Under the pieces are notes generated by a model that saw only the letters and a program-made list of their open reading frames with translations, made no database searches and was not told where the DNA came from. Below, piece by piece: positions 11,033 through 21,222 of a stretch of 64,000 nucleotides of DNA. This stretch comes from Saturnia japonica (Eukaryota > Arthropoda > Insecta > Lepidoptera > Saturniidae). The first letter of the stretch is position 1, and every line of letters starts with the position of its first letter. The translations under genes and the position numbers were made by a program. The DNA lies in the NCBI GenBank assembly GCA_033032175.1, contig CM065307.1, positions 1,240,001 through 1,304,000 of the forward strand. The letters are read 5' to 3'.

Positions 11033-11430
11033 CTAGCTTTGCCCGTGGCTTCGCTCACGTGGACTACAGAATGCCTGCGCGAATCTTGCTCCCCGCTCCC
11101 TTTAAAGACAAAAATGCTTATAGTGGGTTTTACTTAGAAGATAGACGTATACTCTCCAAGACTTTTTTGTATGCATTTTTAATGTTTACAATTCTTTAGT
11201 ACATTAGTTTGCTATATATCTTATGGTTTACTCAGCGTAAGCCATTTAAACTCTGAATTGATTCACCATGACCATTTTTTTTTATCTGTGCAGAAGCCTA
11301 ATTCTTTTTCTAAATTAAAAGTAGCCTATTTATTCCCTATAAATTCAGCTATCTAAAAATGAAAGTCCCGTCAAAATAGATCCAACAGTTTTGGAGATTA
11401 CCCGCAACACATAGACATCAAACTAAATAC
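11033..11430 (-). mobile_element. Hel-B copy, 5'-truncated
   Basis: Minus strand: the CTAG end is at 11033 with the GCCCGTGGCTTCGCTCACGTGG terminal block, then GTAAGCCATTTAAA and GTTTTGGAGATTACCCG. The homology ends near 11430 before the TCTATACAAAT start. Confidence 0.7.
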
Positions 11431-11537
11431 TGCTAACTCAAAAATTGTAAATTACCACCAAATATGCAATGTTATTAGTATCTAGTACTTGAAGGACGCG
11501 GCCATCTTCCATTTCCATCTATAAAATAGCACAAATC

Positions 11538-11554
11538 TAACCTAACCTAACCTA
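11538..11554 (+). repeat. Short telomere-like CCTAA run
   Basis: About three CCTAA units (insect telomere repeat TTAGG on the other strand). It is too short to mean a telomere; such interstitial runs are common. Confidence 0.6.
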
Positions 11555-11639
11555 GCCACATCTTTTAATTTTTATTAATAGTGCATTCATTTACTTCATT
11601 TAGTATTCATTTACTTTATTTGGTATTTTAATAAAAATT

Positions 11640-12019
11640 TTGGTGTTTAGTGCTTTTTGAAGTGAAAAATTATTTACTCGCGTTGAGCGATTTTTCATAA
11701 ACGTAAAATTTATTGATTTGCGTGACTTTCGCGTCACCTATGATCTCGACATGCTCGTGAAGTATTGCGCTTGCGTCATACTAGCGACGCGTAGTATAGC
11801 AGCTTGTGTATGTGTATACGCATATACAATATGTATTAAAAACTCCGTCGAATCCGAAAAGGGATATATAGGTACCCCAATGACATTAGCAAAAAAAATA
11901 TCGAAATATTATTTATTATGAAAATAAAAATATTATTGCGATTTAAAATTAACATATTTAGTTTTAATTTCCCTAAAATTTAGCAAATTTTTAAAAAGTG
12001 ATAACACCGTCGCCAGCCA
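11640..12019. other. Unrecognised segment
   Basis: Unmatched DNA with several CpG-containing words around 11680-11800, including the small inverted repeat GTGAC/GTCAC at 11722-11736. The open frames on both strands (plus 11718-11921, minus 11933-12259) have no recognisable product. Confidence 0.4.
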
Positions 12020-12067
12020 TGGCGCAGCGTAGTGGTACGTTTGATCGTATGGCAGTACCCTGCGCCA
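12020..12067. other. GC-rich stem-loop
   Basis: TGGCGCAG (12020-12027) pairs perfectly with CTGCGCCA (12060-12067), and just inside GGTAC (12034-12038) pairs with GTACC (12055-12059). This makes a 13-bp stem with a 6-base bulge on the left arm and a 16-base loop. It stands out in AT-rich DNA. No RNA family is recognised. Confidence 0.45.
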
Positions 12068-12827
12068 CTCCGCTTGTATTGCCATGTAAGTTTCCTCTAA
12101 TTTAACTATTTTTATTTTACATTTTATTAGGGGTAATTTTTTTACATATAATCTGAGATAGATAACATAAACATAATAATTATAATCTCGATACCTAATA
12201 ACACCTTCACGGATCCGACGTTTTCCACTTCCATCATCAGTCCTATAATCTGTACTCAATGCTATTTCTTCTATGTGTCTCTGTTTTAATTTTTATTGTG
12301 AAAATTACACCAAAATTAGAGCAGTTAACGTATTTTAAGAGAGTAGTTTAAAGGAGTTCTACTAACTTAGTTGGGCCAAGCGTTAATTCGACACGAAAAC
12401 TCTATGTTTTATTAAACAATTTTATAAACATTGTAATAAATTTTACTAAGCTTTATTACCAGAATAAGACTTTTTGGGCCGTCTAACGTTATTATCTACC
12501 TGAATGTCTAGCGTTTGAAACGAATTTCTCATACAGTGTCTGTTACTTTTGTAACAAAATCTGTTACTAGAGTCTTTTCAAATTTCTGGAGAAAATTTTA
12601 TGCTGTAATTTGTTGTTATATTATAATAACATCGATAAAGATGACCGTAGTTGTAAAGTTTACAGAAAATTCCTTGTATTATAAAGCAAAAAATAAATCC
12701 TTAGAGTGTTTTCAACTTGGGTACTTAACTTAAACTAGCCATAGATCTGTTTTATTCAAATTTTAATGTATGGTAGCTAGCGAAAGTTGTGGAATTGTAG
12801 AAAAAGTTTTAACACATTTATTTTTTA
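12068..12827. other. Non-coding stretch
   Basis: AT-rich, with no recognised gene or repeat. The short plus-strand frame at 12515-12733 has no recognisable product. Confidence 0.45.
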
Positions 12828-13193
12828 TCTATATATTAATACGTGAAGCAAAACCTTTCTACTCCTTTTTAAGCGTATTGCGTGCACGAATGACTGTGAG
12901 ATTTGGCATAGTTAAAGTTTATATGAAGAAGAAGTGCAGAAGGCTAAAATTTATCTATCATATCTGTTACCAATATATTAAATTAAATTAATTAATACTG
13001 CGAATCCTAAACCGACCAATGCCATTGAACTTAGACCCCCCAAAATATTGACATTGTCACTCAACGATAGGTGACAGCAAGTGACGTAGATAATACTCAT
13101 TGTTTAGGTTCATGAATACTGCAAATGTCAAACAGAAAATAGTCTATGATCAAAAGGTCGCTGGTCGAATTTCGATCTTAGGGCGATCGCTAG
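12828..13193 (+). mobile_element. Hel-A copy 3 (complete)
   Basis: A|TCTATATATTAATACG at the start and GGGCGATCGCTAG|T at the end give complete termini with the A^T insertion site. Length 366 bp. Internal blocks as in the other copies. Confidence 0.8.
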
Positions 13194-13977
13194 TATTGAT
13201 AAATAAGCGATTCTATAGTTCAGATTTCTAATTATAAACTTTTTGAAATTTTTTTTTTTTAAATTACTTTCATTTTTAGTTATAAGTAATATCTTCGCGA
13301 GTCATCCAATACAGTTTGAGATATGACTAAATAGCTTATAACCAAGTTTAAGTTTCTGGGATATAACTAATTAATGATATAAATTACCATCGGGTAATTA
13401 TACATTGAGACATCGTAAAGGTCATAGAGGTAAGACATCGGTCTTAAAGAAAGACATGTTATGAATATACTCCAGAAATTTATTTAAAACAGGAGCTGGT
13501 ACTTGGCAAATTTATTCGTGAATATTCAGACAAGACTAATGAATAATTTTGTGCAAACAGTATCATGCGAACTTTCCACATAGTAATTTAGTAATTTCCA
13601 CACCATTATCTGACAAGATCGTTGTCGTATGTACGAAGTGAGGCAGCCTATCAGGCGCCAGTGTCTAGACTTAACGTTGAAGGTCAAAACAAATTTAAAC
13701 TTTACTCCTCAGGAATTGGGATCGATTGTGTGTGGCAACAAGACGATTCTGTCCATTGAGCCAATCTGTTCAACAAACGAATTGGCGTGATACTATCGAA
13801 ATGTGTACGGGGTTAGATCAATATTGGGTTTATTTAGGATTGGTTCATTTGGTGCGACGGATTTGTGGTGAAGTTATCCAAGCCGCTTAGTTTAACTATT
13901 AGCCACCAGACAAAATACATCGCCAACACATCTGATTACATAAATACCTAAAGAGACAAACATTTTAGCATTCCATG
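13194..13977. other. Non-coding stretch
   Basis: No gene recognised. The part around 13620-13870 is less AT-rich and not matched elsewhere in the window. Confidence 0.4.
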
Positions 13978-14590
13978 CATTCACCGTGCGGGTGCCGGGT
14001 ACAACTTGTGGCAGACAGATGGAACACGAGCAGGCCCCGCAACTTGCGACCCAAATGTAGGTTAAAGGGGCCCCCTTATGATGCACATCAGCGCTGACCT
14101 TGACTGCCCGCGATCCCCTCTCTGCCAAGCCAGATTTGGTAAGAGCCTGTTAATGCTGCTTTAGATAACCGTTCTAATATAGAACTTACTGCAGTTCTCG
14201 ACATGCCGAGGTCTTTTAGCAAGTTATAGAGAGATTTTGCTGAAATACGTCTCGCTCCCACTTCCACCGCATACAAGTTAACCCCATAATCATTTTTGGT
14301 TAGCTCATTACATAGATCGTAATATTTATTCATCTTTATTGCGTGTTCTTTAGGTATATTAGTTTCCCACGGTACACTAAGCTCTACAAGTACTATACGC
14401 TTGATTTCTCGAGAATAAAGAAATATGTCCGGTCTGGATGACGTAACACCCACATCCTCTGGGATTTTATATCGTTTTTCATATGTGTCCACTAAAATAG
14501 TCCAATCAGATGCAGAACCCAGGATTGAGAAGGCCTTACTTTTAGCATTTATTTTCTTACTTATCATGAAAGCTGCAGACATTTCCAATT
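13978..14590 (-). mobile_element. 5'-truncated non-LTR retrotransposon with endonuclease domain, copy 1
   Basis: Contains the coding tail at 14088-14588 and about 110 bp of 3' sequence. A second copy, sharing the last 300 bp including CAGCGCT, TTAAAGGGGCCCCCTTAT-like and GGTAAGAGCC-like blocks, is at 23149-23455. Both stop at about the same 3' point, as expected for reverse-transcribed insertions. Confidence 0.75.
14088..14588 (-). pseudogene. LINE C-terminal restriction-like endonuclease domain (fragment)
   Basis: A 166-codon open frame. The core reads SSRPDIFLYSREIK then RIVLVELSVPWETN, followed by AIKMNKYYDL and LYAVEVGAR. The PD...(10-15)...E-x-S/T-V-P arrangement followed by a Lys/Tyr helix fits a PD-(D/E)XK fold like the endonuclease at the C-terminus of R2/CRE/NeSL-type LINEs, which nicks target DNA to prime reverse transcription. 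In R2 the second acidic residue is usually Asp in VDVTV; here it is Glu. The frame ends SQGQR. The upstream reverse transcriptase is missing, so this is a truncated insertion. A stand-alone host gene from the same family is less likely, given the second copy at 23.1 kb. Confidence 0.65.
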
Positions 14591-15069
14591 TCTCCCATTA
14601 CATGACCGTAGGTGAATAGCAGATTTAACTTTTTTGAAATCAAACTTTAGCAAGGTCAAAAGCTATTTCAAACTATCTAAATTTACAACTCCAAACGAAA
14701 TCGAAATCGTGCTTTATTCGCAACTTTGCAAACTCATAGTATAAACTAAGTCCGAACACCATAAAATAGAAGATTTATGACAGTTTTATATAAACTTTCC
14801 TCGAGGTTGTTAGCTTATTTACACTCAATTACGTGACAAGCTGGATGTTCTATTTCCGAGAAATGTCAGCCTATTGGGCGTCATTTTCTGCACTAACCTA
14901 CTGATCGACAAACCATACCGATTTCGACTGTTTTATATTTATAAGATTAACTGAAAAGCCTAATTTGATGTAACAGATTATAAGAAACCTTGATATTTGA
15001 TGTTTATTTTTTTAATCTTGATAATAGTGATTTCATACTAATTATATAAATACTTTTTTCTCGTGGATC
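14591..15069. other. Non-coding stretch
   Basis: AT-rich, with no gene or repeat recognised. Confidence 0.45.
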
Positions 15070-15311
15070 CCTAAGTCCCCTTTTCCAAAATAAGAGAAGC
15101 CTAAATTAATCATTATACCATAAGCTATTTGCCAGTGAAAGTTCTGTCAATGTCGGTCCGACTGTTTCGGAGATTACCCGGAACAAACAGACAGACAGAC
15201 AAAAAAAAAATGTTTTTACATCATAAAACCTTATTTAATTTCATAATATGTATCTAGTAAAAAGCTGTTATTTTAACATTACAAACAGACACTTTAATTT
15301 TATTTTATTGT
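15070..15311 (-). mobile_element. Hel-B copy, 3'-truncated
   Basis: Minus-strand 5' half: AATTTTATTTTATTGTATAG on the plus strand is the inverted start, with the GTTATTTTAACATTACAAAC, ACAGACAGACAGACAAA and GTTTCGGAGATTACCCGGAA blocks. The CTAG end is absent. Confidence 0.65.
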
Positions 15312-15435
15312 ATAGCTAGGACCATGAAGCTGGGAAGGATTTTTGAAAATACAACACCTAATATGGTGAAAAGTTAATAAAAATATGTATGAAAATCCGT
15401 AATTTTTGAAGATGGATCTATGGAAATTTGTGTTT
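15312..15435 (+). repeat. Dispersed repeat R-I, copy 1
   Basis: GCTAGGACCAT, ATGAAAATCC and TTTTTGAAGATxGATCTATGG occur here and, inverted and in the same order, at 18296-18520. It starts exactly where the Hel-B copy ends. Class unknown. Confidence 0.55.
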
Positions 15436-15870
15436 ATTAATTTAGTTTCAAAATAAATAGATGGGACATAGCTATGACGTGAACGAAGCTGCGGAAAAAG
15501 TGTTAGTTTTACATATGATATCTGATGTTTTTCGAAGCACTGGTATTTTTAAAATCAATGAACTAGATTTGGTTTTCATTGTTGAAAGCTTAATCCATAT
15601 ATACATTCATAAAAAATTCTCTATATGTAGCTTTGTTTTCGCCATCAAATTTGATTTGCAATTTCCAGTACATTTTATATACAAAATGTTTATTTTTGTT
15701 AATAAACCAGGCATTTAATTGAAAAAAAAATAGCATCAGATATTTAGGACAATTAAAAGGTAAATGTAACCCTTATAAAGCCTACATTAAAATATCGAGT
15801 AACGAATATATTAGTGTCATATACCGTTATATCCAGAAAACTCTCGTACATATTGCTACGGAGAATAAAT

Positions 15871-16131
15871 GCCTCATTAGCCTAGTGGCTGTAAGCGCGA
15901 CTGTTATGATCGAGGTCCTCGGTTCGATTCCCAAGTCGAGCAAAGTGCTATTTGGTTTTTCTGTGAAATTCTCAGTAGCAGCTCGGAGTTTGGTTTTGTG
16001 CCCGATTAATGGCAATAAGTTTGCCCCTATTACATGGGACCTAAAAAACATATACGGTGAACTGTGGATGTGCATTAGTACACCTCTGCCTAACCCTTTG
16101 TGGATACAGGCATGATGTTATGTATGTTATG
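15871..16131 (+). mobile_element. tRNA-derived SINE (S1), copy 1
   Basis: Starts GCCTCATTAGCCTAGTGGC, which contains a pol III A-box-like TTAGCCTAGTGG, and has a B box GGTTCGATTCC at 15921-15931, spaced as in a tRNA. A body (CTCAGTAGCAGCTCGGAGTT, CCCGATTAATGG) and an ATGT-rich tail follow. Other copies are at 40150 and, inverted, at 61471. The open frame inside it is incidental. Confidence 0.88.
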
Positions 16132-16247
16132 AGAATAAGATTATTTTAAATTATTTAGATTTGTACATTGACTTCCGGTACACAGTTGTGTAATTGACTA
16201 ATACGCTCTCCCACCAATGACAAGCCGTGTTTTCAAGCAAACCGTGG

Positions 16248-16280
16248 TATATATACGTTTGTAGGGCCTCTCAACAGTTC
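16248..16280 (+). promoter_or_regulatory. Candidate RNA polymerase II core promoter
   Basis: TATATATA at 16248-16255 is followed about 25 bases later by CAACAGTTCAG, which resembles the arthropod initiator TCAGT. The sequence after it (CCAGTCAAACACGACACGAC) looks like an insect 5' leader. A short ORF begins at 16378. The element is not in any repeat that I could match. Predicted only. Confidence 0.35.
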
Positions 16281-16377
16281 AGAAGCTATCCAGTCAAACA
16301 CGACACGACAATTCTCTGAAGTATCTACACAGTTTATTTTTAACTCCTACATATAATATTCCTTAGGCTTTCGCTCT

Positions 16378-16470
16378 ATGATGAGAATGATGCGGAGACT
16401 AATTAACTACATCGAACCATCTTTGTGGTCTTCTTCAGCTAGACGCGGAGTGAAAGCTGCTAAGCCATAG
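16378..16470 (+). CDS. Candidate 30-codon microORF
   Basis: ATG at 16378 to TAG at 16468-16470. The peptide is MMRMMRRLINY, then IEPSLWSSSARRG, then VKAAKP: strongly basic, no signal sequence. It starts about 100 bases downstream of the predicted transcription start. A GT...AG pair (16320-16365) lies just upstream but would make an unusually short intron. I know no matching peptide. It could equally be an upstream ORF of a longer transcript or chance. Confidence 0.2.
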   Translation: MMRMMRRLINYIEPSLWSSSARRGVKAAKP

Positions 16471-16752
16471 CCAGTAAATCTCATAAGTCTATAGACCCAT
16501 ATAGGTTGTAATAAATATTTATCCGACCTAGATCGTAGAGAAACTCAACATCCGGAAACCTGTATGCTTGAGGAAATTTTCGAGTACATTGAGAAAGCTC
16601 AGCGACCCGGACTCTAAAGGTTTGTGAAGTAAATAGGTATTCTGAAACTAAGCTATAAAATTTTATGAAATACATTTTATTAGATTGTTACAAGGACTGG
16701 GTTCCTCTAACAACAATATGTCATATTAAATAAGATACTATTATATTTAATA

Positions 16753-17127
16753 CTAGCTGTGCCCGCGGTTTCACTCACGTGGACTATAGAATACCCGCGC
16801 GAATCATGCTCCCCGCTCCCGGCTAAGCCATTTAAGCGCCCGAATTGATTCACCCTGACCAGTTATTTTTTATTTCTGCGAAACCCTAATTCTTTTTCTA
16901 TAATGAAAATAGTCTAAGTTACTCCCTACAAAATCAACTATTTACCAGTGAAAGTTCTGTCAAAATCGGTCCAACCGTTTCGAAGATCATCCAGAACAAA
17001 CAGACATACACACAAAAATTTTAAAAATGGGTTTTTTGTTATAGGTATCGTATATATTTTCATATGCATTTAGTAATAAGCTGTTATTTTGACATTACAA
17101 AGAAACAGTTCAATTTTATCGTGTTGA
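16753..17127 (-). mobile_element. Hel-B copy (both ends near-complete)
   Basis: CTAG at 16753 with GCTGTGCCCGCGGTTTCACTC, then GCCATTTAAGCGCCCG, GTCAAAATCGG, AACAAACAGACA and the inverted start near 17127 (CAATTTTATCGTGTTGATG, diverged). Internally deleted relative to 38670-39193. Confidence 0.7.
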
Positions 17128-17734
17128 TGTTTTTTTTTAATCAGAACAAATGTCTTAGTGTTCGTACTATTGACTAGGCGCGATAGCAACAGGTGTGCTC
17201 TATGGCTGTACGCGCTTTATAAAAAGGCAAAGATCATATTTGAAGACATTCTCGCTTAATATGTGGGTTAGTGAGGACATCAGCTAATAAGTTGATTAGT
17301 ATAAATACTGCTTCACGAAGTGCTGTCCCGTAGCCCATGAAGAAGAAGAATATGAAAGTTAAACAATAAACAGTCCCCGAGAAGACGTTATTTTCTAATT
17401 TATGGGAAATTTGTCTTCTTTTTAAAACTGTCTTTTTATAGGCAGTTTTACTCGTATCTTCGCATATCGCTTTAAATTTTTTATCGCAAGCTGTAACAAT
17501 TGAACAGTAAAAAATGCTTCTAAGTTGAAAAATTCTTACGCTGTTCGTCTAGGAGTTTTCTTGTCGAACCAACAGACAGTAGACTCGCGAAGGATTTTGC
17601 TCTCGACAGCTCAGTAATCAATCAATCGGCAGCGGCCGCTTCGTTAACAGTTCAACGGATAACTGAACGTTGAGAACTATAATTCCAATCCCTTGCAGGA
17701 TTTGTTATAAACAATAAGTTGTAATGTTTTTGCG
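17128..17734. other. Unique stretch with promoter-like patch
   Basis: Not matched elsewhere. The part 17540-17700 is CpG-containing and much less AT-rich (CGGCAGCGGCCGCTTCG at about 17626-17642) and includes CTCAGTAATC (initiator-like) and a CCCTTGCAG acceptor-like site at 17690-17698. It could be a 5' region for the ORF that follows. Confidence 0.3.
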
Positions 17735-18025
17735 ATGGCATCTTTTGAAATGAAATTAATTTATTCATGTGACTCAACGAATACTTTTGGCGAATTAGTA
17801 ATAAACATCTGTAAATTAATAATTTTATTGGTATTGTATTCTGTTTTATTATATATTGTATTATTTATTATCAGTAATAGTATTCGTGTTTCTATAACAG
17901 CAAAAATCTTTACTGATAAAAAGAACTATAAAAGTCTCTCATATTTGGATTATAAATCTGGATATTGTTGGCCTACTTCAAATATGCTGGTTACCTTTCC
18001 TAGTTTAATTGGCGTTGAAGAGTGA
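17735..18025 (+). CDS. Candidate small membrane protein, unrecognised
   Basis: A 96-codon ORF with a reasonable start context (GCGATGG). Residues about 20-48 (INICKLIILLVLYSV, LLYIVLFII) form one clear hydrophobic helix, followed by a basic, polar C-terminal part. There is one predicted membrane segment and no obvious cleavable signal. A CpG-rich patch lies just upstream. ATTAAA-like signals follow the stop within 60 bases. The AT-rich codon use could also produce a hydrophobic frame by chance, so the call is weak. Confidence 0.25.
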   Translation: MASFEMKLIYSCDSTNTFGELVINICKLIILLVLYSVLLYIVLFIISNSIRVSITAKIFTDKKNYKSLSYLDYKSGYCWPTSNMLVTFPSLIGVEE

Positions 18026-18295
18026 TTTATTAAGAGTTGTAGTCTGATCCATTAAAATATTGGAATTCTATTTAAACAAATTGTATTACAAAGGGCGCGC
18101 GGGATGTGGATGATTTAGATTACCATATACCATTTCGAAACGGTATACCTATTATTGTTTCCGATTTTAGTTGTTATTCATAGAGCATATCACACATTAC
18201 TAAGAAATATTATCATTGATTAATTTTTCCCGCGGCATCACTAGCATCACATTTGAGTTATTTTTCATGTTTTTTACTATCTAACTGAATTGCTA

Positions 18296-18520
18296 AAAAA
18301 ACATTTTCATAGATCTATCTTCAAAAATAGTGGATTTTCATACAAACTTTCATACTCATTTTCACCACCTTAATAAGGGTTGAATTTCAAAAAATTCTTC
18401 CTCTGTACTTGCTTACAGTACAAAAAGAACTCGCATGAAAATTTTTATGGTCCTAGCTCCATTATTTTGGGCTATGCGTTGATATATCAGTTAGTTATCC
18501 TGTTACTTATATACATAAAC
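18296..18520 (-). repeat. Dispersed repeat R-I, copy 2
   Basis: Inverted relative to 15312-15435. It extends further, to GGGCTATGCGTTGATATATC and TCAGTTAGTTA, a phrase that I associate with common lepidopteran repeats. Class unknown. Confidence 0.55.
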
Positions 18521-18727
18521 TTTTAAAACAATATGTGTTATGGCATTGTTTCCATAGACTTAAAAAAGGAAGGACAACGTATTTGCAAAAATCTAAGTAT
18601 AAATAAATACCAATCTTGTTTTCCAACCCTCAATATAATCATAAAGTTATATTAATTTCTATTTACACACAAATAAATAATTTACAAGATTGACGTAACT
18701 CAAATAACCAAATAATATTAAGGATCC

Positions 18728-18874
18728 ATGGAAGAAAATAACTCTCGTCCTGCCCTGAAGACGTGTTGCGGTCAGGAAAGTTCCTGTTTAGTTCGCCCGG
18801 TTAAAACCACCGGGGAACTCTTGTTAACGGCCGTGTACTTCAAAGCGAAACACAATCGTGCTAGCCTCGAGTGA
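18728..18874 (+). CDS. Candidate 48-codon ORF in a GC-rich patch
   Basis: ATG at 18728, TGA at 18872-18874. The peptide starts MEENNSRPALKTCCGQ and ends FKAKHNRASLE. The patch 18725-18940 has far more G+C and CpG than its neighbourhood and matches no repeat here. It has three cysteines, but no signal peptide and no family that I know. It may be a conserved non-coding element rather than a gene. Confidence 0.2.
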   Translation: MEENNSRPALKTCCGQESSCLVRPVKTTGELLLTAVYFKAKHNRASLE

Positions 18875-19013
18875 TTGATGATTCCGTTAATTACACTTCT
18901 GGAATTAACATTTAGCCGAAGCCCTTGAGATCTTGTTTTGTGTTTCGATATTCAATATTGAATTGAAATTTTTGGATTGGTTTCGAGTAACTAATATAAC
19001 TTTATTTTATTTA

Positions 19014-19165
19014 TCCATACTAATACTATAAATGCGAAAGTAATTCTGTCTGTCTGTTACAATTCACGCCTAAACCGCTGAACCAATTTTGATGAATTTT
19101 TGGTATAGAGTTAGACTGGATCTTGGGAAGGACATAGGGTACTTTTTGTAGCGAAAATAAAACTT
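19014..19165 (+). repeat. Dispersed repeat R-C (Helitron-like 5' end)
   Basis: A|TCCATACTAATACTATAAA at the start, then GCGAAAGTAATTCTGTCTG and CGCCTAAACCGCTGAACC. The start matches the TC rule of the Helitron-like families, but no CTAG end is visible before the LINE tail. A related inverted fragment is at 35405-35520. Confidence 0.5.
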
Positions 19166-19685
19166 GAAGAGTAAAAAAGATGTACTGTATTTCTAATAAT
19201 TACCTATTAATAGTTCAGTATTATTTTTAAGATTGGCTGAAGTGTTTTTAAACTGTTTAACTACGCAGTACGGCATAGTTACTGTTTTATTTTATGAGGC
19301 TGTCAAACCGGGGCTTGCGGGAGTTTATACAATCTGCGCGATATACCTATTATTATTTTTTTATTTTTTATTTTTTTATAATTGGTGGGATAATAAACCC
19401 CACTCCCCTAAAAGCCTCTAACACAAATCAGAGAACGATAGTGCTATATAATAATTTCTTATAACTAGTTAAAAAATTCTTACAATAATTCCAATAATAC
19501 AATAATGTCAAATATAAATTTAAATAAAGTAAAACTTTGTACAACAATAATAACTTAACCAAATTTGTAAAGTAAAATTAAATCAACAGACACAATTTCT
19601 ACACATATCACAACACGACATACACAGAATACATGAAAATCAAAAATCGGCAAATTAAACTAAGCAAAGAAGAATAAATCTGGTT
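19166..19685 (-). other. Probable 3' UTR of the R1-like LINE
   Basis: AT-rich sequence downstream of the LINE coding end. It contains A/T-only runs around 19360-19380 that could be the tail. The exact 3' junction and any target duplication are not clear. Confidence 0.4.
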
Positions 19686-21222
19686 TTAATTTTTTCTCTT
19701 GTTGGCGACTTTAACTATCTTTTTAATAAATTTTAAGAAGTGCCCCCTTATCTGGTCGTCCGCCACCAAAGTGTGCAATGTGACTCTATCGATTTTATGG
19801 CCAAACCTGAACTCGAGGTCGAATCTGGATGTGCCGAATCTTGGACAATCTATAATCAGGTGGTACATTGTTTCGGCAATATCCGGGTCGCATTCACACG
19901 CGGGACTGCCCTTGATGTTGAAGCGGTACAGGTACGCCGCAAATCCTCCATGGCCTGTGAAAGCTTGGACATGGGCGGGTAACAGATTGGTCTTCCTCAA
20001 CACCCGGTGAGCATCTGCCACCTTCGGGAAGAAGATCCGCGTTACCCCACCCGTGTCAGAGGACTCGTAGCGCGCCTGCCACTTAAGGACAGTCTCCTCT
20101 CGTATGACATTCTTCGCGTATGACACCGGATACCGATCATAGTCGGCCACGGTCTTCTTGTGGGTGGCCCTCTTCACCAGCACGTCGGCACGTTCGTTTC
20201 CACCCGTACCAACGTGAGCACGCACCCAGTACAAGTGCACCGCACGCCCCTCCGCTCTAATAGGTCGAATTGCTATCTGCGTTGCAAGAGCCAGACGGTG
20301 AGGCGGGACTGGATTGGCCAGCATCTCGAGCGACGACTTAGAGTCACTGAAAATACTGACCTCCCCGTCACCAGCCTTATGCGCCATCTGTACCGCCCTA
20401 TACAAGGCATAAAGCTCGGCCTGAAAGACGGAGCAGAAGGGCTCTAGGCGAAACGTGGAGAACCTGGTTTCACGTCCTTCTTTGAACCAAGTCACAGCAG
20501 CTCCCACTCCACCGTCGATCTTACTGCCGTCGGTGAAGATCCCGGAGCCGCCGGACTCAGGAAGGACTTCCAAGCTCCCGTAGGCTTCGCCAATACAAAG
20601 CACTGGGTGCGGATAGTCGGCGAATTTTACCTGCCGCTCCAACACACTGTCGACCACGATCTCGTCCAGCCCTACTCCTTTCTTTGCACAGTACAGCCTG
20701 TATACCTCTTGGGCGCGGAGGTCAAGAGGAAGCAAGTCTGCCAGAATCAATGCTTATGTTAAAGAAACCGTACGATAAGCCCTACAGATCTTAATTGCAA
20801 AACCCCTCTGCAGGGAGTTTAGTCTATTCCTAATCGAGATCTTCCCTGCAGAGGGGCCCCACACATTAGCGGCATACAGAACTATCGGTTCTACTACAGC
20901 GCTATAAATTGTCCTGATAATCTCTGAGTTCAGACCCCAGCTCACTCTCGCTGCTGCACACGCCAGCTGTTTATAGATGTCAGCGGCCTTCTTACAGGCA
21001 ACAGCAGCGTGCGCCTCGAAAGTGAGCTTACGGACTCCTCCCATGAACAGGACCGGGGCGTCGAACTTAAGCTTCCTTGTAGGCACCATCGCTTTGGTCT
21101 TATGCGGGGCAAAGGAGAGCTTATTTTCGACGCCCCAGTCCATCACGGTCTGCAGGGTCCAGCACGCAAATTCCTGCATGGGCCCGACCTCACTCCCAGA
21201 GAAAACCAGGACGGATACCTAT
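19686..21222 (-). pseudogene. 5'-truncated R1-like LINE: RT C-terminus plus RNase H
   Basis: Two frames, 141 and 354 codons, are in phase and separated by a single TAA (20754-20756). The first part, after LVFSG, is the end of a reverse transcriptase (VMDWGVENKLSF, HKTKAM, IYSAVVEPIVLYAANVWG). Next come LPLDLRAQE and an RNase H domain with the four acidic sites in TDGSK, AELYAL, SDSKSS and NERAD, and a C-terminal region with FTGHGGFAAYLYR and a CxC...H...C knuckle (CECDPDIAETMYHLIIDC). The order and motifs fit R1/I-group insect LINEs. Homology begins abruptly near 21222, just past where the catalytic YADD would be, as in incomplete target-primed reverse transcription. Apart from the nonsense codon it is well preserved. 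Confidence 0.88.

Noticed and set aside
11538..11554. Telomere or chromosome end
   Set aside because: Only about three CCTAA units, with ordinary sequence on both sides.
15871..15945. A tRNA gene at the SINE-S1 head
   Set aside because: Same body and tail recur at 40150 and 61471; it is a SINE head.
19699..20447. Plus-strand frames of 80-103 codons
   Set aside because: They are shadows of the R1-like LINE on the minus strand.
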